A stretch of DNA of 64,000 bases. Origin: Semisulcospira habei (taxonomy: Eukaryota > Mollusca > Gastropoda > Semisulcospiridae). Positions 26,597 to 37,380 of the stretch are shown one piece after another. The number at the start of each line of letters is the position of its first letter. Within the stretch, counting starts at the first letter, position 1. The position numbers were made by a program, and so were the translations under genes. The DNA lies in the NCBI GenBank assembly GCA_036245525.1, contig BTPG01000007.1:169324128-169388127 (forward strand), in the 5' to 3' direction. The notes beneath the pieces are model-generated. The model had not been told where the DNA came from. It saw only the letters and a program-made list of their open reading frames with translations, and did no database searches.

Positions 26597-27180
26597 GACG
26601 CGGGTACAGACCCGCCCCCTCAACAGCTACCACCATTACAGGCGGGCAACGGAACAGTTACCGGCCCGCGCCAACGAAGAAGACGCCACCGACCGCCCAA
26701 ACACCACCGACACCAACGCCCACCACTGCTCGCCACGCCACCACCTCACATGCGGCTGCCATCACAACACCGCCACCCACACCGTCCACGTCAGCACCCG
26801 ACTCCTCGACCCAGAATCAACTGGCCGCCACCACCACCACCTCACCTTCCCGGACCCTACCACAACCGGCCACGGTTCCCCCGGCCGACACCGCCACCAC
26901 CGCCACCACTCCTGCAATATCTTTTGGAGTGGCTGGCATACAGACACTCACCAGCCTGGCGATAAGCAACGGTTCCCCGGCCACACCACCCGCCTCCTCC
27001 ACCACTAACCACCCGGCCCCGGCAGTACCAGCAGCCAGCTGCGCGACGGAGCGGCAGACAGACAGCGAGACAACCTCCCCCCCCCCCCAACCCCCCTGGC
27101 CCACCCCCCCCCCCCCGGACGAAATCAACGAGAGTTGGAAGTCCCTGTCCCTTTTCAAGTTCATCATCATCACTTCTGTG
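26597..27180 (+). repeat. 3' part of duplicated GC-rich unit, second copy
   Basis: Homologous to 25010-25530: same Pro-rich C-terminal coding remnant, C runs, and GACGAAATCAACGAGAGTTG followed by (ATC)n. Similarity stops after CTTCTGTGG near 27180. Confidence 0.65.
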
Positions 27181-28139
27181 GCCATTTTCCCCATGACTAC
27201 TTTGAATTGCGGCAGTCGTGCTGTTTCGGAAAGTTTTCAGGGCGCGCGCCGGTGTTGTCAGTCCGTAGAGTCGTTGCTAGTAACTTTTTCCAAGCTATGT
27301 ACTGTACACGGTACCATTGGGCCAACGACAGTATTCAAGTAATCTAGACCGTCTGCAGTAGGCGCTCTTCGGTAGTCACGTGATAGATTGGCGCGTTGTG
27401 AGTGCGCCATTTTAACAAATTTTCCCCAAATGAACTCGATTTTCAAGGTAAATTAGCTTTTACTTACTTATGAGGAAGCGATGATAAATTGTTCTATATC
27501 ATGTTTTCTGTGGTAACTATAGACTGTCGTAGCTTGTACAAGCGCCAATTCAGCCGGCTTTGCGCTGGATGTCAGAAAATCGGTGAGTCTGAGGTGTGAG
27601 CATGTGCTCTCGGTAAAAGACGGCACAAGTCACTTAGTAGAGTGCATGGTTTGCAAGCCCATTTGGAACTGTCAGTGTACAAATTTAGTCAGTTGCCTTT
27701 GCGTTTTTGCACACTAGACAGCTTTGTAAACATGACTGGGTATTTCAAGGAGCTCGAGCTGACGCCGCGACATCGGAAAACATGGAGTCTAACTTGAAAG
27801 TGCAACGTAAATATCGCACAGGTATGTGAATGAATTATACACAGCTATTGTGAATGAATAATGAAAATGAGATTTTCTGCAACACTTTTAATGAACACAT
27901 AATGTCATTCCATATTTCTGTGTTTTCGGAGAGGATGCGAAGGGGCGAAGGGAACGCAGACCATAGCACGTATAGGTCGTTTGACATCGGAGCTGTCATA
28001 TAATGAAGCATATGTCTGTAGGAGACAACTCTTGTATAGTGGTTGTCTCTCTCCGGTGATTATGTCCCTTAGAGACTGCGCATGCCCAGTTATTTCAAAC
28101 AATGGGTGTATCAGAATGATGGGTTAACAGCATGTAAAT
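27181..28139. other. unassigned non-coding region
   Basis: Has a few donor-like sites (ATCGGTGAGT at 27581-27590; CACAGGTATGTG near 27820) but no supported exon. Nothing else recognised. Confidence 0.4.
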
Positions 28140-28300
28140 AAAAATGACACAGTTGCAATACACCTGAACTGGTCAGTGTTCATGTCAAAAGCCAAAGGCA
28201 ATAGCGGTCCCTTTCCCTCATAATCTGCCCACTAGGCATGCCCATTATCACCCCGGTGCTGTGGACATTAAACCCTGAACTAACCAACGGAACACCAGCT
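28140..28300 (-). repeat. dispersed repeat H
   Basis: Shares CAGTGTTCA..., CCGCCC/TGCCC, CATTATCAC and GTGGACATTAAACCCTGAAC with 10725-10860. Partial copies also at about 28620-28700, 30290-30385, 30540-30600 and 63430-63520. Confidence 0.5.
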
Positions 28301-28333
28301 TTTACTGATGGTAGGGGTGGGCGCTATAATTCT

Positions 28334-28547
28334 TTAACTCGTTGTACCCCAAGACCGAAATCCCCACATTTTGCCGTTGTCCTCTGAAGACTGCAGTGCA
28401 GTGCAGGATACAGATCGACCATGATAGTTCAAGGGTGATGCCAGAATAGCTGGGCGCCCATAGGCGCCAAGCTATTCTGGCATCACCCTTGAACTATCAT
28501 GGTCGATCCATATCTTGCTGTGGTGTGTCTGGGGTAGAATGAGTTAA
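28334..28547 (-). repeat. MITE family B, copy 4, full length 214 bp
   Basis: Bounded by TTAACTCGTTGTACCCC and GGGGTAGAATGAGTTAA. Core arms include GACCATGATAGTTCAAGGGT and GATGCCAGAATAGC with exact complements. Confidence 0.9.
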
Positions 28548-29898
28548 GCGCAGTTAAGTAGCCGCCTCCGAGAACAGAGGGTAAAACAGCTACGAATCAA
28601 AGACCCTCCCCCCTACAAAACAAAGAAAAACATATGTTGCAGTGCACCTGACCTGACCAGTGTTCAACACATATTCAAAGGCAATAGCTCCCCAAACCTG
28701 GGCCAGAATTCATGGCCAGACGATAGGGCTCTTACCAACCCGGTGGTGCTACCGGCTCAGTAAGTCTACAAGCGTAGGCTTACTGGCAGGCAGTTACCAA
28801 TCAAATCTTACCGGCTCAGCATTGATAGTGACACTGTAAGGATTTTATCGCCCCCGTTAGCAATTTTACCAGCCTGATAACTCTACTGGTCCAGTAAGTC
28901 TACAAATTTGGCATTCATGGACCGTCAGTAGACTTAACTACTGGTAGGGGAAGGGTCACATTTCTACCAGGTTGGGGGAGGGGGGGGGGGGGGGGGGGGG
29001 GCATTGACTGTAACTTTACTTGTGGCTAGCCAAAAAGGACCAAACAGTAATAAATCAGATGAAATGGCTATTGTGGAACATATTTCTGTTTCTGCTCTTA
29101 AAATCTAGATTAAATGCCTCTTCTGAATAGTCGTTATTGGTGAAAAAGCTGAAGGCACAGATAAAGGGTGTAGGGTAAAGGTCCCCATATTGAGTCAACT
29201 GCATAATTTAACATCCACTTTAGACCGTTAAACCGTTGGATGAAGAAGAATTATAATGCAGTGGTTATTTAAAAAATCACCGTTTAATAATGAATCGACC
29301 CGATTTAAAAAAAAAAGAAAGAAAAGATTTATTATAAATAAGCCCAAATATTACTTATCGAGCTAAATGGAGTTTTTCAAACTGATTTTGCGTGTTTTGA
29401 GAGCTATGGCTCAGAGCCAGATATGAAAGAGGAGGGTAGTCCCTCTCCTCCCCCCCCCCCCCCCCCCCGCCACCGCCCCCCCCCCCCCCTTTTTGAAATA
29501 GAAAAGAAAAAGTGCGAAATGCTCACATGAAAGTCACGTAAATACACATAGTTGTGAATGTTATAAACTAAATGGGGAGTAAGGTCTGACCACTTAGTGC
29601 CATCTATTTCAGGTTAAAGGTCCAAAAGACAGAGTTGGAAACCATCCCATTTCTCCCCCCCCCCCACCCACCCTACCCCCACACACACACACTTTTTTCA
29701 GCAGTGAAGGGGTTATAAACCTTTGGCTGTCCGTAACACTTATGTTCGCCAAGGACAGCTCATTTCCCTTCAGAGGATTTTGTTGTTGTTTTTTTATGGG
29801 GGGGGGGGGGGGTGGTGGTGGTGGTGCTGATGAGGATCTACGCCTCTTGCTGACATCACTTGTGTCCGTGTTCCTCGGACAACTGGCGTTGTTCAGCT
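28548..29898. other. non-coding; homopolymer runs
   Basis: Repeat-H fragment at 28620-28700, a G run of about 27 at 28978-29003, C runs at 29450-29490 and 29657-29668, G run near 29800, and a broken family A/C end at 29703-29770 (AGTGAAGGGGTTATAAACC). No gene. Confidence 0.55.
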
Positions 29899-30112
29899 TT
29901 AACTCCTTGTACCTCAAGACCGAAATCCCCGATTGTTGCCGTTGTCCTCTGAAGACTGCAGTGCAGTGCAGGACACAGATCGACCATGATAGTTCAAGGG
30001 TGATGCCAGAATAGCTTGGCGCCCGTGGGCGCCAAGCTATTCTGGCATCACCCTTGAACTATCATGGTCGATCCATATCTTGCTGTGGTGAGTCTGGGGT
30101 AGAATGAGTTAA
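29899..30112 (-). repeat. MITE family B, copy 5, full length 214 bp
   Basis: Same length and ends as copy 4 (TTAACTCCTTGTACC to GGGGTAGAATGAGTTAA) and same GATGCC/GGCATC variant in both arms. Confidence 0.9.
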
Positions 30113-30289
30113 ATTAACAAAGATTCTGCAATTACTGACAGTGAAGAGGATACGGTACAATTGTTTGACTCGTGATTGTGTTCATCTCAGGATCTGTCTG
30201 TCATGAGCTTTGTCTTTTATGGCGACAAGTGCACTGTCGCAACTTGTAGGCTTAAAACACATTAACAGTGCTAATGAATGGCTCTCTAA

Positions 30290-30600
30290 GGGATGGGTTG
30301 TGGAGGACAGGGACAGCTACTGCCTATGGAGTATGACACGAACACTCATCAGTTTATCAGCAACTGTGCCACTTTGAAATCCAGACCAATAAGGTGACTC
30401 CCAAGTGTGTAAAATGCTAGAGAAGAACCCAATGGAGAAAGAAACATGCTTGCTTAGAAATGACAGCTACAACTCAACTGTGCTGTAACTGTCATTCATG
30501 AGTGCTTTTCTTTATGTGTTGGGTACTTTTGTGCCAATATGGGGTGGGTTATGGGGGGACAGTAAAAGCTATTGCCAATGGAGTATCATCAGAATGTTAA
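30290..30600 (+). repeat. repeat H fragments around a foldback K element
   Basis: 30290-30385 and 30540-30600 are repeat-H pieces in the opposite orientation to 28140. Between them 30418-30537 starts GAAGAACCCAATGGAGAAAG and ends TGTGTTGGGTACTTTTG, a diverged copy of the foldback element best seen at 52735-52940. Confidence 0.5.
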
Positions 30601-31119
30601 CTGTAAACCTGCCAAATAAACAATAGATAACTACTACCTGAGAACATTACGCTGGGTGCATCCACAGTGCATCATGAAGTAGGACATGGCCCGTGGAGTG
30701 AAGCCACAGATCCATCAACCAGAACGTGCAATCCCAAAGCAACAACAGGCTATGACCTGGGTAAAAAAAAAAGCAACATTTTACATCACAGACCAAAACT
30801 CTGCTGGATTTAGAGTGCGAAAACCTATGTCTAAAAGTTTTGCTTACCTCCCCTTGTTCACGCCACCAGCAAAGTAGACACAAGAAGTTGCTGGAGAATC
30901 AGAGGTAGGTCTAAACTGCATGTGTCTTAAGGAAAACAGACGATAAAAAGCATGCAATATCATATTTCTGTCCAGATCAATCCTTGAAGCATGTGCAGTT
31001 CTGACCTACTTCTGACTTGGAAACATCATCTCTTCCAGTGGCTGCATGCACAAAGGGTGTAGTCAAAGACTTTTCTCACCTGAAAACTTTCTATAGAAGC
31101 ATGTCTTTAGGAATGCCAT
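30601..31119. other. non-coding, no gene seen
   Basis: Short ORFs only (63 and 78 codons, opposite strands), with no motif. Confidence 0.45.
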
Positions 31120-31330
31120 TTAAACCATTACATCCTGATGCTGATTTCTGTAAAATTTGCTGATTGTCCTATGAAGGTTACATTACAGATTAGGAGATAG
31201 ATCAACCGTTTTTGTTCGAGGGTGGTGCCAGAATTAGCGCCTTAGGCGCCAAGCTATTCTGGCACCACCCTTTAACCATCATAGTCAAATTTATTTCAAG
31301 CAGTGGGTGTATCAGGATGAAATGGGTTAA
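31120..31330. repeat. MITE family B, copy 6 (TTAA-bounded)
   Basis: Ends TTAAACCATTACATCCTGATG and CAGGATGAAATGGGTTAA. The left core has a small deletion (GAATTAGCGCC) so the hairpin is imperfect. Confidence 0.8.
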
Positions 31331-31512
31331 ACAACTGAAAGAAACCTTGCAAGTTTCATTATAAAATAATGTGTACAGGAAACACAGCTGATAGTTTGAG
31401 GGCGGAGCGAGATTAGCTTGGTGCATACAGGTGTCAAGCTATTCTGGCACCAATCTCGAACTATCATAGTTAATCCATATGTTGTAGTATATCAGGGCTG
31501 AATGGGATAAGT
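31331..31512. repeat. MITE family B-like, copy 7, diverged
   Basis: Core at about 31391-31470: GAGATTAGCTTGGTGC and AAGCTATTCTGGCACCAATC. Ends GGGCTGAATGGGATAAG. Adjacent to copy 6. Confidence 0.65.
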
Positions 31513-31528
31513 TCATCATAACTCAGAA

Positions 31529-31742
31529 TTAACTCATTCTACCCCAGACACACCACAGCAAGATAAGGATCGCCCATGATAGTTCAAGGGTGATGCCAGA
31601 ATAGCTTGGCGCCTATGGGCGCCAAGCTATTCTGGCATCACCCTTGAACTATTATGGGCGATCTGTGTCCTGCACTGCACTGCAGTCTTCAGAGGACAAC
31701 GGCAACATTTAAGGATTTCGGTGTTGGGGTAGAATGAGTTAA
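31529..31742 (+). repeat. MITE family B, copy 8, full length 214 bp
   Basis: TTAACTCATTCTACCCCAG to TTGGGGTAGAATGAGTTAA. Outer arm has GATCGCCCATGAT with TTATGGGCGATC, where copy 4 has GATCGACC with GGTCGATC; both sides changed together. Confidence 0.9.
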
Positions 31743-31837
31743 CACAAAGACAAAAAAGTTGAGTCCCTTCAAATAAAAAAGACAGATGTTGCACCCTTTA
31801 TATAGTAAGGACTAAAGGGACCGTTTCCCTGAACCGC

Positions 31838-31872
31838 CCCCCCCCCACCCCACCCCACCCCCCCCCCCCCAT
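31838..31872. repeat. C-rich homopolymer
   Basis: C runs with single A interruptions. Confidence 0.85.
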
Positions 31873-31904
31873 TACTGCGGCAAGCATCCTCGTAGCAGTT
31901 TACT

Positions 31905-32234
31905 GTTGATACCTGATACAGGTACATGTACATATAGTTTGTTGTACTGTTAATATCTGATACTGGTACATGTACATCTATTTTGTTGTACTGTTAATAC
32001 CTGATACAGGTACATGTACATCTAGTTTGTTGTACTGTTAATACCTGATACAGGTACATGTACATCTAGTTTGTTGTACTGTTAATACCTCATACAGGTA
32101 CATGTACATCTAGTTTGTTGTACTGTTAATACCTGATACAGGTACATGTACATCTAGTTTGTTGTACTGTTAATACCTGATACAGGTACATGTACATTTA
32201 CTTTGTTGTACTGTTATTACCTGACACATGTAAT
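31905..32234. repeat. 44-bp tandem repeat, 7 copies plus a partial
   Basis: Unit GTTAATACCTGATACAGGTA + CATGTACATCTAGTTTGTTG + TACT repeats seven times exactly in register (31905-32212), then decays. Each unit has the self-complementary GGTACATGTAC at its centre. Confidence 0.95.
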
Positions 32235-32249
32235 CTAACTGTGAATCTC

Positions 32250-32360
32250 AATGGGGGAACTTCCAGTGAGGAAGCGGCATATATTCTCATGAGTCCTTGT
32301 GGCTGCAGGGGCTCATGAGAATATTATGCCTCCTGCAGGTGGAGCAGGCTGGGTGAAGCC
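32250..32360 (+). repeat. MITE family A, copy 6 (covarying arms)
   Basis: Core arms ATATTCTCATGAGT and GGGCTCATGAGAATAT pair, although other copies read GATCCTCATGAG/CTCATGAGGATC. Confidence 0.75.
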
Positions 32361-32465
32361 AACAGATGTTTGAAGTCTGCACAATGTTTGACCCACTACT
32401 GATCTAGGGAGAACCTCTACTGATGAGTGGCAGATTTTGGTTGAAAATACCGGGTGCAAAAGATG

Positions 32466-32671
32466 TTAACCCTTTTAGCCCCGGGACCCTGCAGCAGGAG
32501 ATGGATTGATCATGATAATTCAAGGGTAGTGCCAGATGAGCTTGGCGTCTGAAGGCGCCAAGCTCATCTGGCACTACCCTTGAATTATCATGATCAGTCC
32601 ATCTGATACAACTGGTACACAGTCGTTAGGTAACACCTCCAAAATTTGAGAAACGGGACCAAAAGGGTTAA
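32466..32671. repeat. MITE family B, copy 9 (TTAACCCTTTT ends)
   Basis: TTAACCCTTTTAGCCCCGGG to GGGACCAAAAGGGTTAA. Core GTGCCAGATGAGCTTGGCG with AAGCTCATCTGGCAC: the ATGAG/CTCAT variant in both arms. Confidence 0.9.
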
Positions 32672-32856
32672 AGGGTGAATACCAATGTGAAAGGTAAGTA
32701 AACAAAATCTGGAAAATAGTTCATGTCTTTCTTTGTACAATCTCGTCTGCATAAGGCAAACACCCAAAGGACTATTAAAAAAGTGGCTGCCTTAGACAGG
32801 TGGTATCCATACACAGTGTCATCTCACAGAATGTGGATCATGGGACCAACAATGGA

Positions 32857-33384
32857 AGTGTACACAAACCAAGGAATCACTCAGCGCTGGACAGACAAAC
32901 AGTTAGATCCCCTGCCCCCACCTATCAGGCACCCAATCGCCAGCCCGCAGAGAAATACGCAGGTATAGAACAAGACGATCATCTGCATCCTCTAATAAGA
33001 TGCATCAGGTCTCGCTTATAACCCATGTCTTTCTCCGGAACTTAGGAAGCAGGCAGGAGAAACATACATACACATATACGAACGTGCACTACTATATGTG
33101 GTCGGGTAAATACCCTGATTTCCCACAGTAGATGCACAGAACATTACACAACAGTGTAACGATACAAATTTGCCTCGAGTTATAGATACTCACAAACCAG
33201 ATAGGTGAGGATAGCGCTGGCAGAATTGTACACAAACCAAGGAATCACTCAGCGCTGGACAAACAGTTAGATCCCCTGCCCCCGCCTATCAGGCACCCTA
33301 TCGCCAGCCCACAGAGAAATACGCAGGTATAGAACAAGACGATCATCTGCATCCTCTAAAAAGATGCATCAGGTCTCGCTTATA
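32857..33384 (+). repeat. direct duplication of about 160 bp with spacer
   Basis: 32860-33020 and 33228-33384 share ACACAAACCAAGGAATCACT, GTTAGATCCCCTGCCCCC and ACAAGACGATCATCTGCATC, ending in a small hairpin (GATGCATC). The second copy lacks a few bases. Confidence 0.8.
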
Positions 33385-33826
33385 ATAGAACAATGGAAGG
33401 TCTGCTTGGAAGGGTGGTCATCTCACACAGGTGGTCATCTTGACAGGTTTGACTGTAATATCTTGCCCTGCTGTCACAGACACTGTCACTTGATTCGAAT
33501 CTAAACTTGAACAAAAGCTCTTGAACGATCCACATCCTTTCAGGCACTGAACAAACAAACACAATATTTCAGTTGCAAAGTACAGTTTGCACACACAAAT
33601 CAATATCTGTAATGTATATCATGATACCTGATAGCTCTCCAAAGTCAGAAAGGATTATCTGCATTGATGGTAATATGGTGCTCAATGTACAACGGCTAGT
33701 GAATAAAAAACGTGGGTAATCCATAGGCAAGCACAGTCTATCTAAGGCTAACCTTTTGACCTAAGGCTGACCTAACTTAAGAGAACCTTTCGCTCAATAG
33801 ATATCCGCTTGGAAGCCTGCGACATT

Positions 33827-34016
33827 CTGCGCTTTTCTTGACCGAGTACCTGTCCTTTATGATCACATTTTTTTCTGATGTAGTTGCAAACAACAGATAA
33901 ACTGAAACAGATAAAACTCTTTAAAACATTTTATGTGATATCTGTTGTTTGCAACCACATATTTTGGCAGAAAAAAGGGACCATAAAGGACAGGTACTCT
34001 CTCAAGAGAAGCGCAG
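33827..34016. repeat. 190-bp imperfect palindrome
   Basis: CTGCGCTTTTCTTGA...GTACCTGTCCTTTATG on the left and CATAAAGGACAGGTAC...TCAAGAGAAGCGCAG on the right; inner arms GTTGCAAACAACAGAT and ATCTGTTGTTTGCAAC. Related pieces (ACCTGTCCTTTATAACA) occur at 45645 and 58.5 kb. Confidence 0.8.
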
Positions 34017-34084
34017 AAGGGTAAACAGTGTCGCCTGACATTAGACCATCATTTAGGTGAATACAACCACCTTAAAGATGGTCT

Positions 34085-34289
34085 TTAACCTATTACATCC
34101 TGAGGCTGATTTTTAAAAATGTGCTTATTGTCCTAGATTACAGATAAGTCAGACAGATCTGGTATTTTAGTTCAAGGTGTGGTGCCAGAATAGCTCGGCG
34201 CCTTGAGCGCCAAGCTATTCTGGCACCACCCTTGAACTATCAGGTTAATTTATTTCAAATAATGGGTGTATCAGGATAAAAAGGGTTAA
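34085..34289. repeat. MITE family B, copy 10 (TTAA-bounded)
   Basis: TTAACCTATTACATCCTGAGG to TATCAGGATAAAAAGGGTTAA; core GGTGCCAGAATAGCTCGGCG. Confidence 0.85.
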
Positions 34290-34984
34290 AGACACACAAA
34301 ACTAATTCAGCTGTATGGCCATATACTGGTAATGGTATGCGTAATACTAGGACTGACCTCTAAAAAACAATTCAACCCCAAGTGCATGCTGCTACCTATA
34401 CTGTCTACAGTACCAGTGTCTGCACACGGGGTGTCAAATGAGACGTAACAACAACTGTGGGCTGTGGGAAAACATCTAATAATTTCAAGTTGATGTGAGG
34501 GCGCACAATGTGCCTCTCTGCTGACTCCATATACACCAGTGGTACCGTACTCAGGTGGAACAGGAACATGCAGTCATCAGACATTTCTTCTAGTGTTCGC
34601 AAAAGATTTCCTTCACAGTCACTGGCACATTCGAGACGTACTGCATTTGAACAATCCAGATCATGCATAGCATAACTAAAAGGCGCATATATGCGGCTTC
34701 ATTTTATGCCATTTATCCAGATATTTTATGTCTAGCATGAGTCAAACACAAAATCCAACATATCAAGCAGTACACACGAAGTAGAAACAAAGGGGTACTA
34801 ACTGAAACTTGACTTCAACAGTCAGTTATCATCTGGATCATTTCCCCATCTTGATTAGCCTGCAGGCGGTATGATGGAACCTCAGTGTCACATGGACTAT
34901 GAGTACAGATTTTTCCATTGTGTGTCCTTTAGCAGAAAAAAAAGATCAGTGGTACTTCCAAAAAACATTCAGCCAAGACACACT

Positions 34985-35128
34985 GCAACAACAAATTTGA
35001 TTGACCATGATAGTTCAAGGGTGGTGTCAGAACAGCTTGCAGCCTCAATTTGCCAAGCTCTTCTGGCACCACCTGTGCACTGTCACGGATGATAGATCAG
35101 TCTCCTGAACTGTTATGAAGTCTTTAAC
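34985..35128. repeat. MITE family B, degraded copy 11
   Basis: GACCATGATAGTTCAAGGGT, GGTGTCAGAACAGCTTGC and CCAAGCTCTTCTGGCACC are recognisable but the arms no longer match well. Confidence 0.65.
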
Positions 35129-36225
35129 CCCTTGGCTTGACTGCCATTTGACATAGTGTTTATGCAATCATTTTAATTCAACGCCAAACAGCCTAATGCA
35201 TCCCAATAACACGGATTCAAAGTGATGTCAGCAAGAAGCATAGATCTTCATGAGCTCCCACTTGTTAATTGGATTTCACATTTTTCTCCGCTGTGCCGCT
35301 ATGCTGGGAGTTATACACGCTGATTCTTGTTGTACCAAGCGGATATCAGAAGAACAGCGCGCGCTATGCTGTGGCAATACACCCAACGTGCTTTCCTCCC
35401 CTTTCATCATTTCATCTCAGGAGTGGCTCTTCCGGCACGCCACGCTCAACATCACGGCCTGCGCTAGCCTAGTGCACTCAACGAAGCTTCAGGCCTCACA
35501 TTCCAGCCGAATGATGTAATGACAGACACCTCCCAGACGCAGTGACTGTGTTTCTTACTGAACAGCCGCGTGTGTACTGTGCCTTTTTTTAGAAACCATC
35601 GGACTGCTTTCACGTTAATGATGTAGTTCTACTACGTTTGTTTTTAACATGAATATGAAGTTATATACTAGTTAAGTTCAGTATAATTAAGGTGGTGACT
35701 GTTTATGCCGGAGCGACTGTCTAAACACCGGCGCTGTACTATGGCGGCGACGGGCCCCCAGGTGCTGTTTGACCGTTGTTCAGTTTTATGTTGCCTAGAT
35801 CGGAGATCATCTCCGTATCGACGCGGGTATTTTGTTTCTGTTGTTAACTTGTTTTATGTACTAGTTTTAGCCGAGTAGGAACTTATTAAAGAACATTATA
35901 ATAGTGTGTTCAGGAGACATAGGGCTGTCTTAGCATTCTGTTTTTGTCAGGGAGGCTCGGGTCGGGATGAGGCCACTGGCGCTGGCCATTAGATGCCTTG
36001 GCGACGGGCTTCACCCGTCCCGAGTCATTGTCCATTGCGTAGCTCTGTTATTGTAATTTCAAGTGTGGAATGAGCGAGTGAGTGAATGTAAGCAGCACCT
36101 GTGGTGGCAAAAATGTGAATTCCCCCATGAGGGATTAATAAAGTATTATTGTATTGTATTGTATAGATCTATGTCTCTTGCGCTTAGGTCATTCTTTGTC
36201 CTTCTCAGCAGTCAAGAGAATAAAC
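35129..36225 (+). repeat. MITE family A, copy 7, split by an insertion
   Basis: The left half at 35129-35262 (TTAACCCCTTGGC...GCATAGATCTTCATGAGCT) and a right half at 36163-36225 (TAGATCTATGTCTCTTGC) are separated by about 900 bp, the retroelement fragment listed next. Confidence 0.6.
35263..36164 (+). mobile_element. non-LTR retrotransposon 3' fragment with (ATTGT)n tail
   Basis: It ends GAATTCCCCCATGAGGGATT then AATAAAGTATTATTGTATTG, the standard 3' end of many CR1/L2-like LINEs and their SINEs. No reverse transcriptase is seen in this piece. It interrupts a family A element. Confidence 0.6.
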
Positions 36226-36576
36226 TGCACGTTCCAAATTGGAGACTTCAAATCTTAGTCAGAGAAAAGCAAATCCACTCGCTCGACACCAAATGTGAGG
36301 AGATTTATTGTCGGGCGATAACATGTCAAGTTTATTGGTGCCCAAATAATGAATACAAATTTCAAAACAGAAACACAAACAGAATTATTCGGGCTGCAGA
36401 TTCAGACTCTTACTTATAGATTTCACTTGGATGATAGTCCCAATGGCTATTACAAGTACTACTGTCCTTGAACATTTGGCCTTCCATGTCAACGTGTCAA
36501 TGCTCCCTGCTGTAATCATGTAAACAATACCAACAGTGGCATGCACAAGAGGGTTAATCCATCTACACCCACTCTT

Positions 36577-36645
36577 TTAACCCCTTGGCTGTCAGTAACA
36601 GTTTATATCAGGGTGATTCCTGGGAAAAAGACAGCCAAAAGGTTA
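36577..36645. repeat. MITE family C-like, short copy
   Basis: TTAACCCCTTGGCTGTCAGTA to GACAGCCAAAAGGTTAA; inner part decayed. Confidence 0.65.
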
Positions 36646-36666
36646 ACACTACAGATCCTCCTAAAT

Positions 36667-36735
36667 AGTAACCCTTTGGTTGTCAGTAGCAGTTTAATCA
36701 CTTTGACATAACTGATACCAACAGTCAAAGGGTTA
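36667..36735. repeat. MITE family C-like, short copy
   Basis: GTAACCCTTTGGTTGTCAGTA to ACAGTCAAAGGGTTAA. Lies 21 bp after the previous one. Confidence 0.6.
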
Positions 36736-36739
36736 ATTT

Positions 36740-37270
36740 TCCCAACTCCAGTGCAAGCACTGCCATGGTAGCTCATGTATAGCCAAAGCTTCTTATAGTT
36801 CAGTACCTATTGTATCCTGACATATCTCAGTCACATGGTATTCATATTTTTAGTTAAATACTAAACTAATATATTCATGTGTGAATTATATCTGCACTCA
36901 CTATGAACACAAACGTCTCCACCAAAGCTGCTGAGAACAAATACATGACTAAAAAAATGGTCCATCTCAGCCAAACTAAATGCAGTGTACACGATTTTTT
37001 TCCCAAGTGAAGATTCTGCATTGTCTACTTTCCCCAGCTGGCAAACACATTTTTATCTGAGGGATCCTAAGAAAAAATACGTTTTGCGTATTACTGAAAG
37101 CAAACTTTTATCGCCTACCGCCTACAAAGCTGGCATTTTATGTTTAACTTTTATATGCACATGAGGAATCTTTTTGTCTACTTTCGTTTTGATGAATCCA
37201 CCGTGGCACCTCCTCGATGCAGTCAACACCACCGTTTTCTCCGGACTCGAACGTATTTGTAACTTACAAA
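36740..37270. other. non-coding, no gene seen
   Basis: AT-rich; no ORF or repeat recognised with confidence. Confidence 0.45.
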
Positions 37271-37274
37271 GATC

Positions 37275-37380
37275 GTCGACACATGTTCTCAGACCAATGC
37301 CAAAGTTGCGAGGTTCGATACCGGGTTTTGGCGTCGGATTTTTCTCCTCTAGTAAGTGTCAGGTAGTACTAGAGGTAGTA
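37275..37380 (+). mobile_element. SINE fragment (B-box and body start)
   Basis: CCAATGCCAAAGTTGCGAGG then GGTTCGATACCGGGTTTTGG matches the SINE at 48058-48478. The A-box part is missing. Confidence 0.6.

Noticed and set aside
24420..27180. bacterial contamination because of high GC
   Set aside because: No bacterial gene order or ribosome-binding sites; long C runs and (ATC)n tracts and continuous eukaryotic repeat flanks argue for a resident sequence.
27181..27840. 5' end of a further gene
   Set aside because: Donor-like sites are present but no coding continuation or acceptor partner could be supported.
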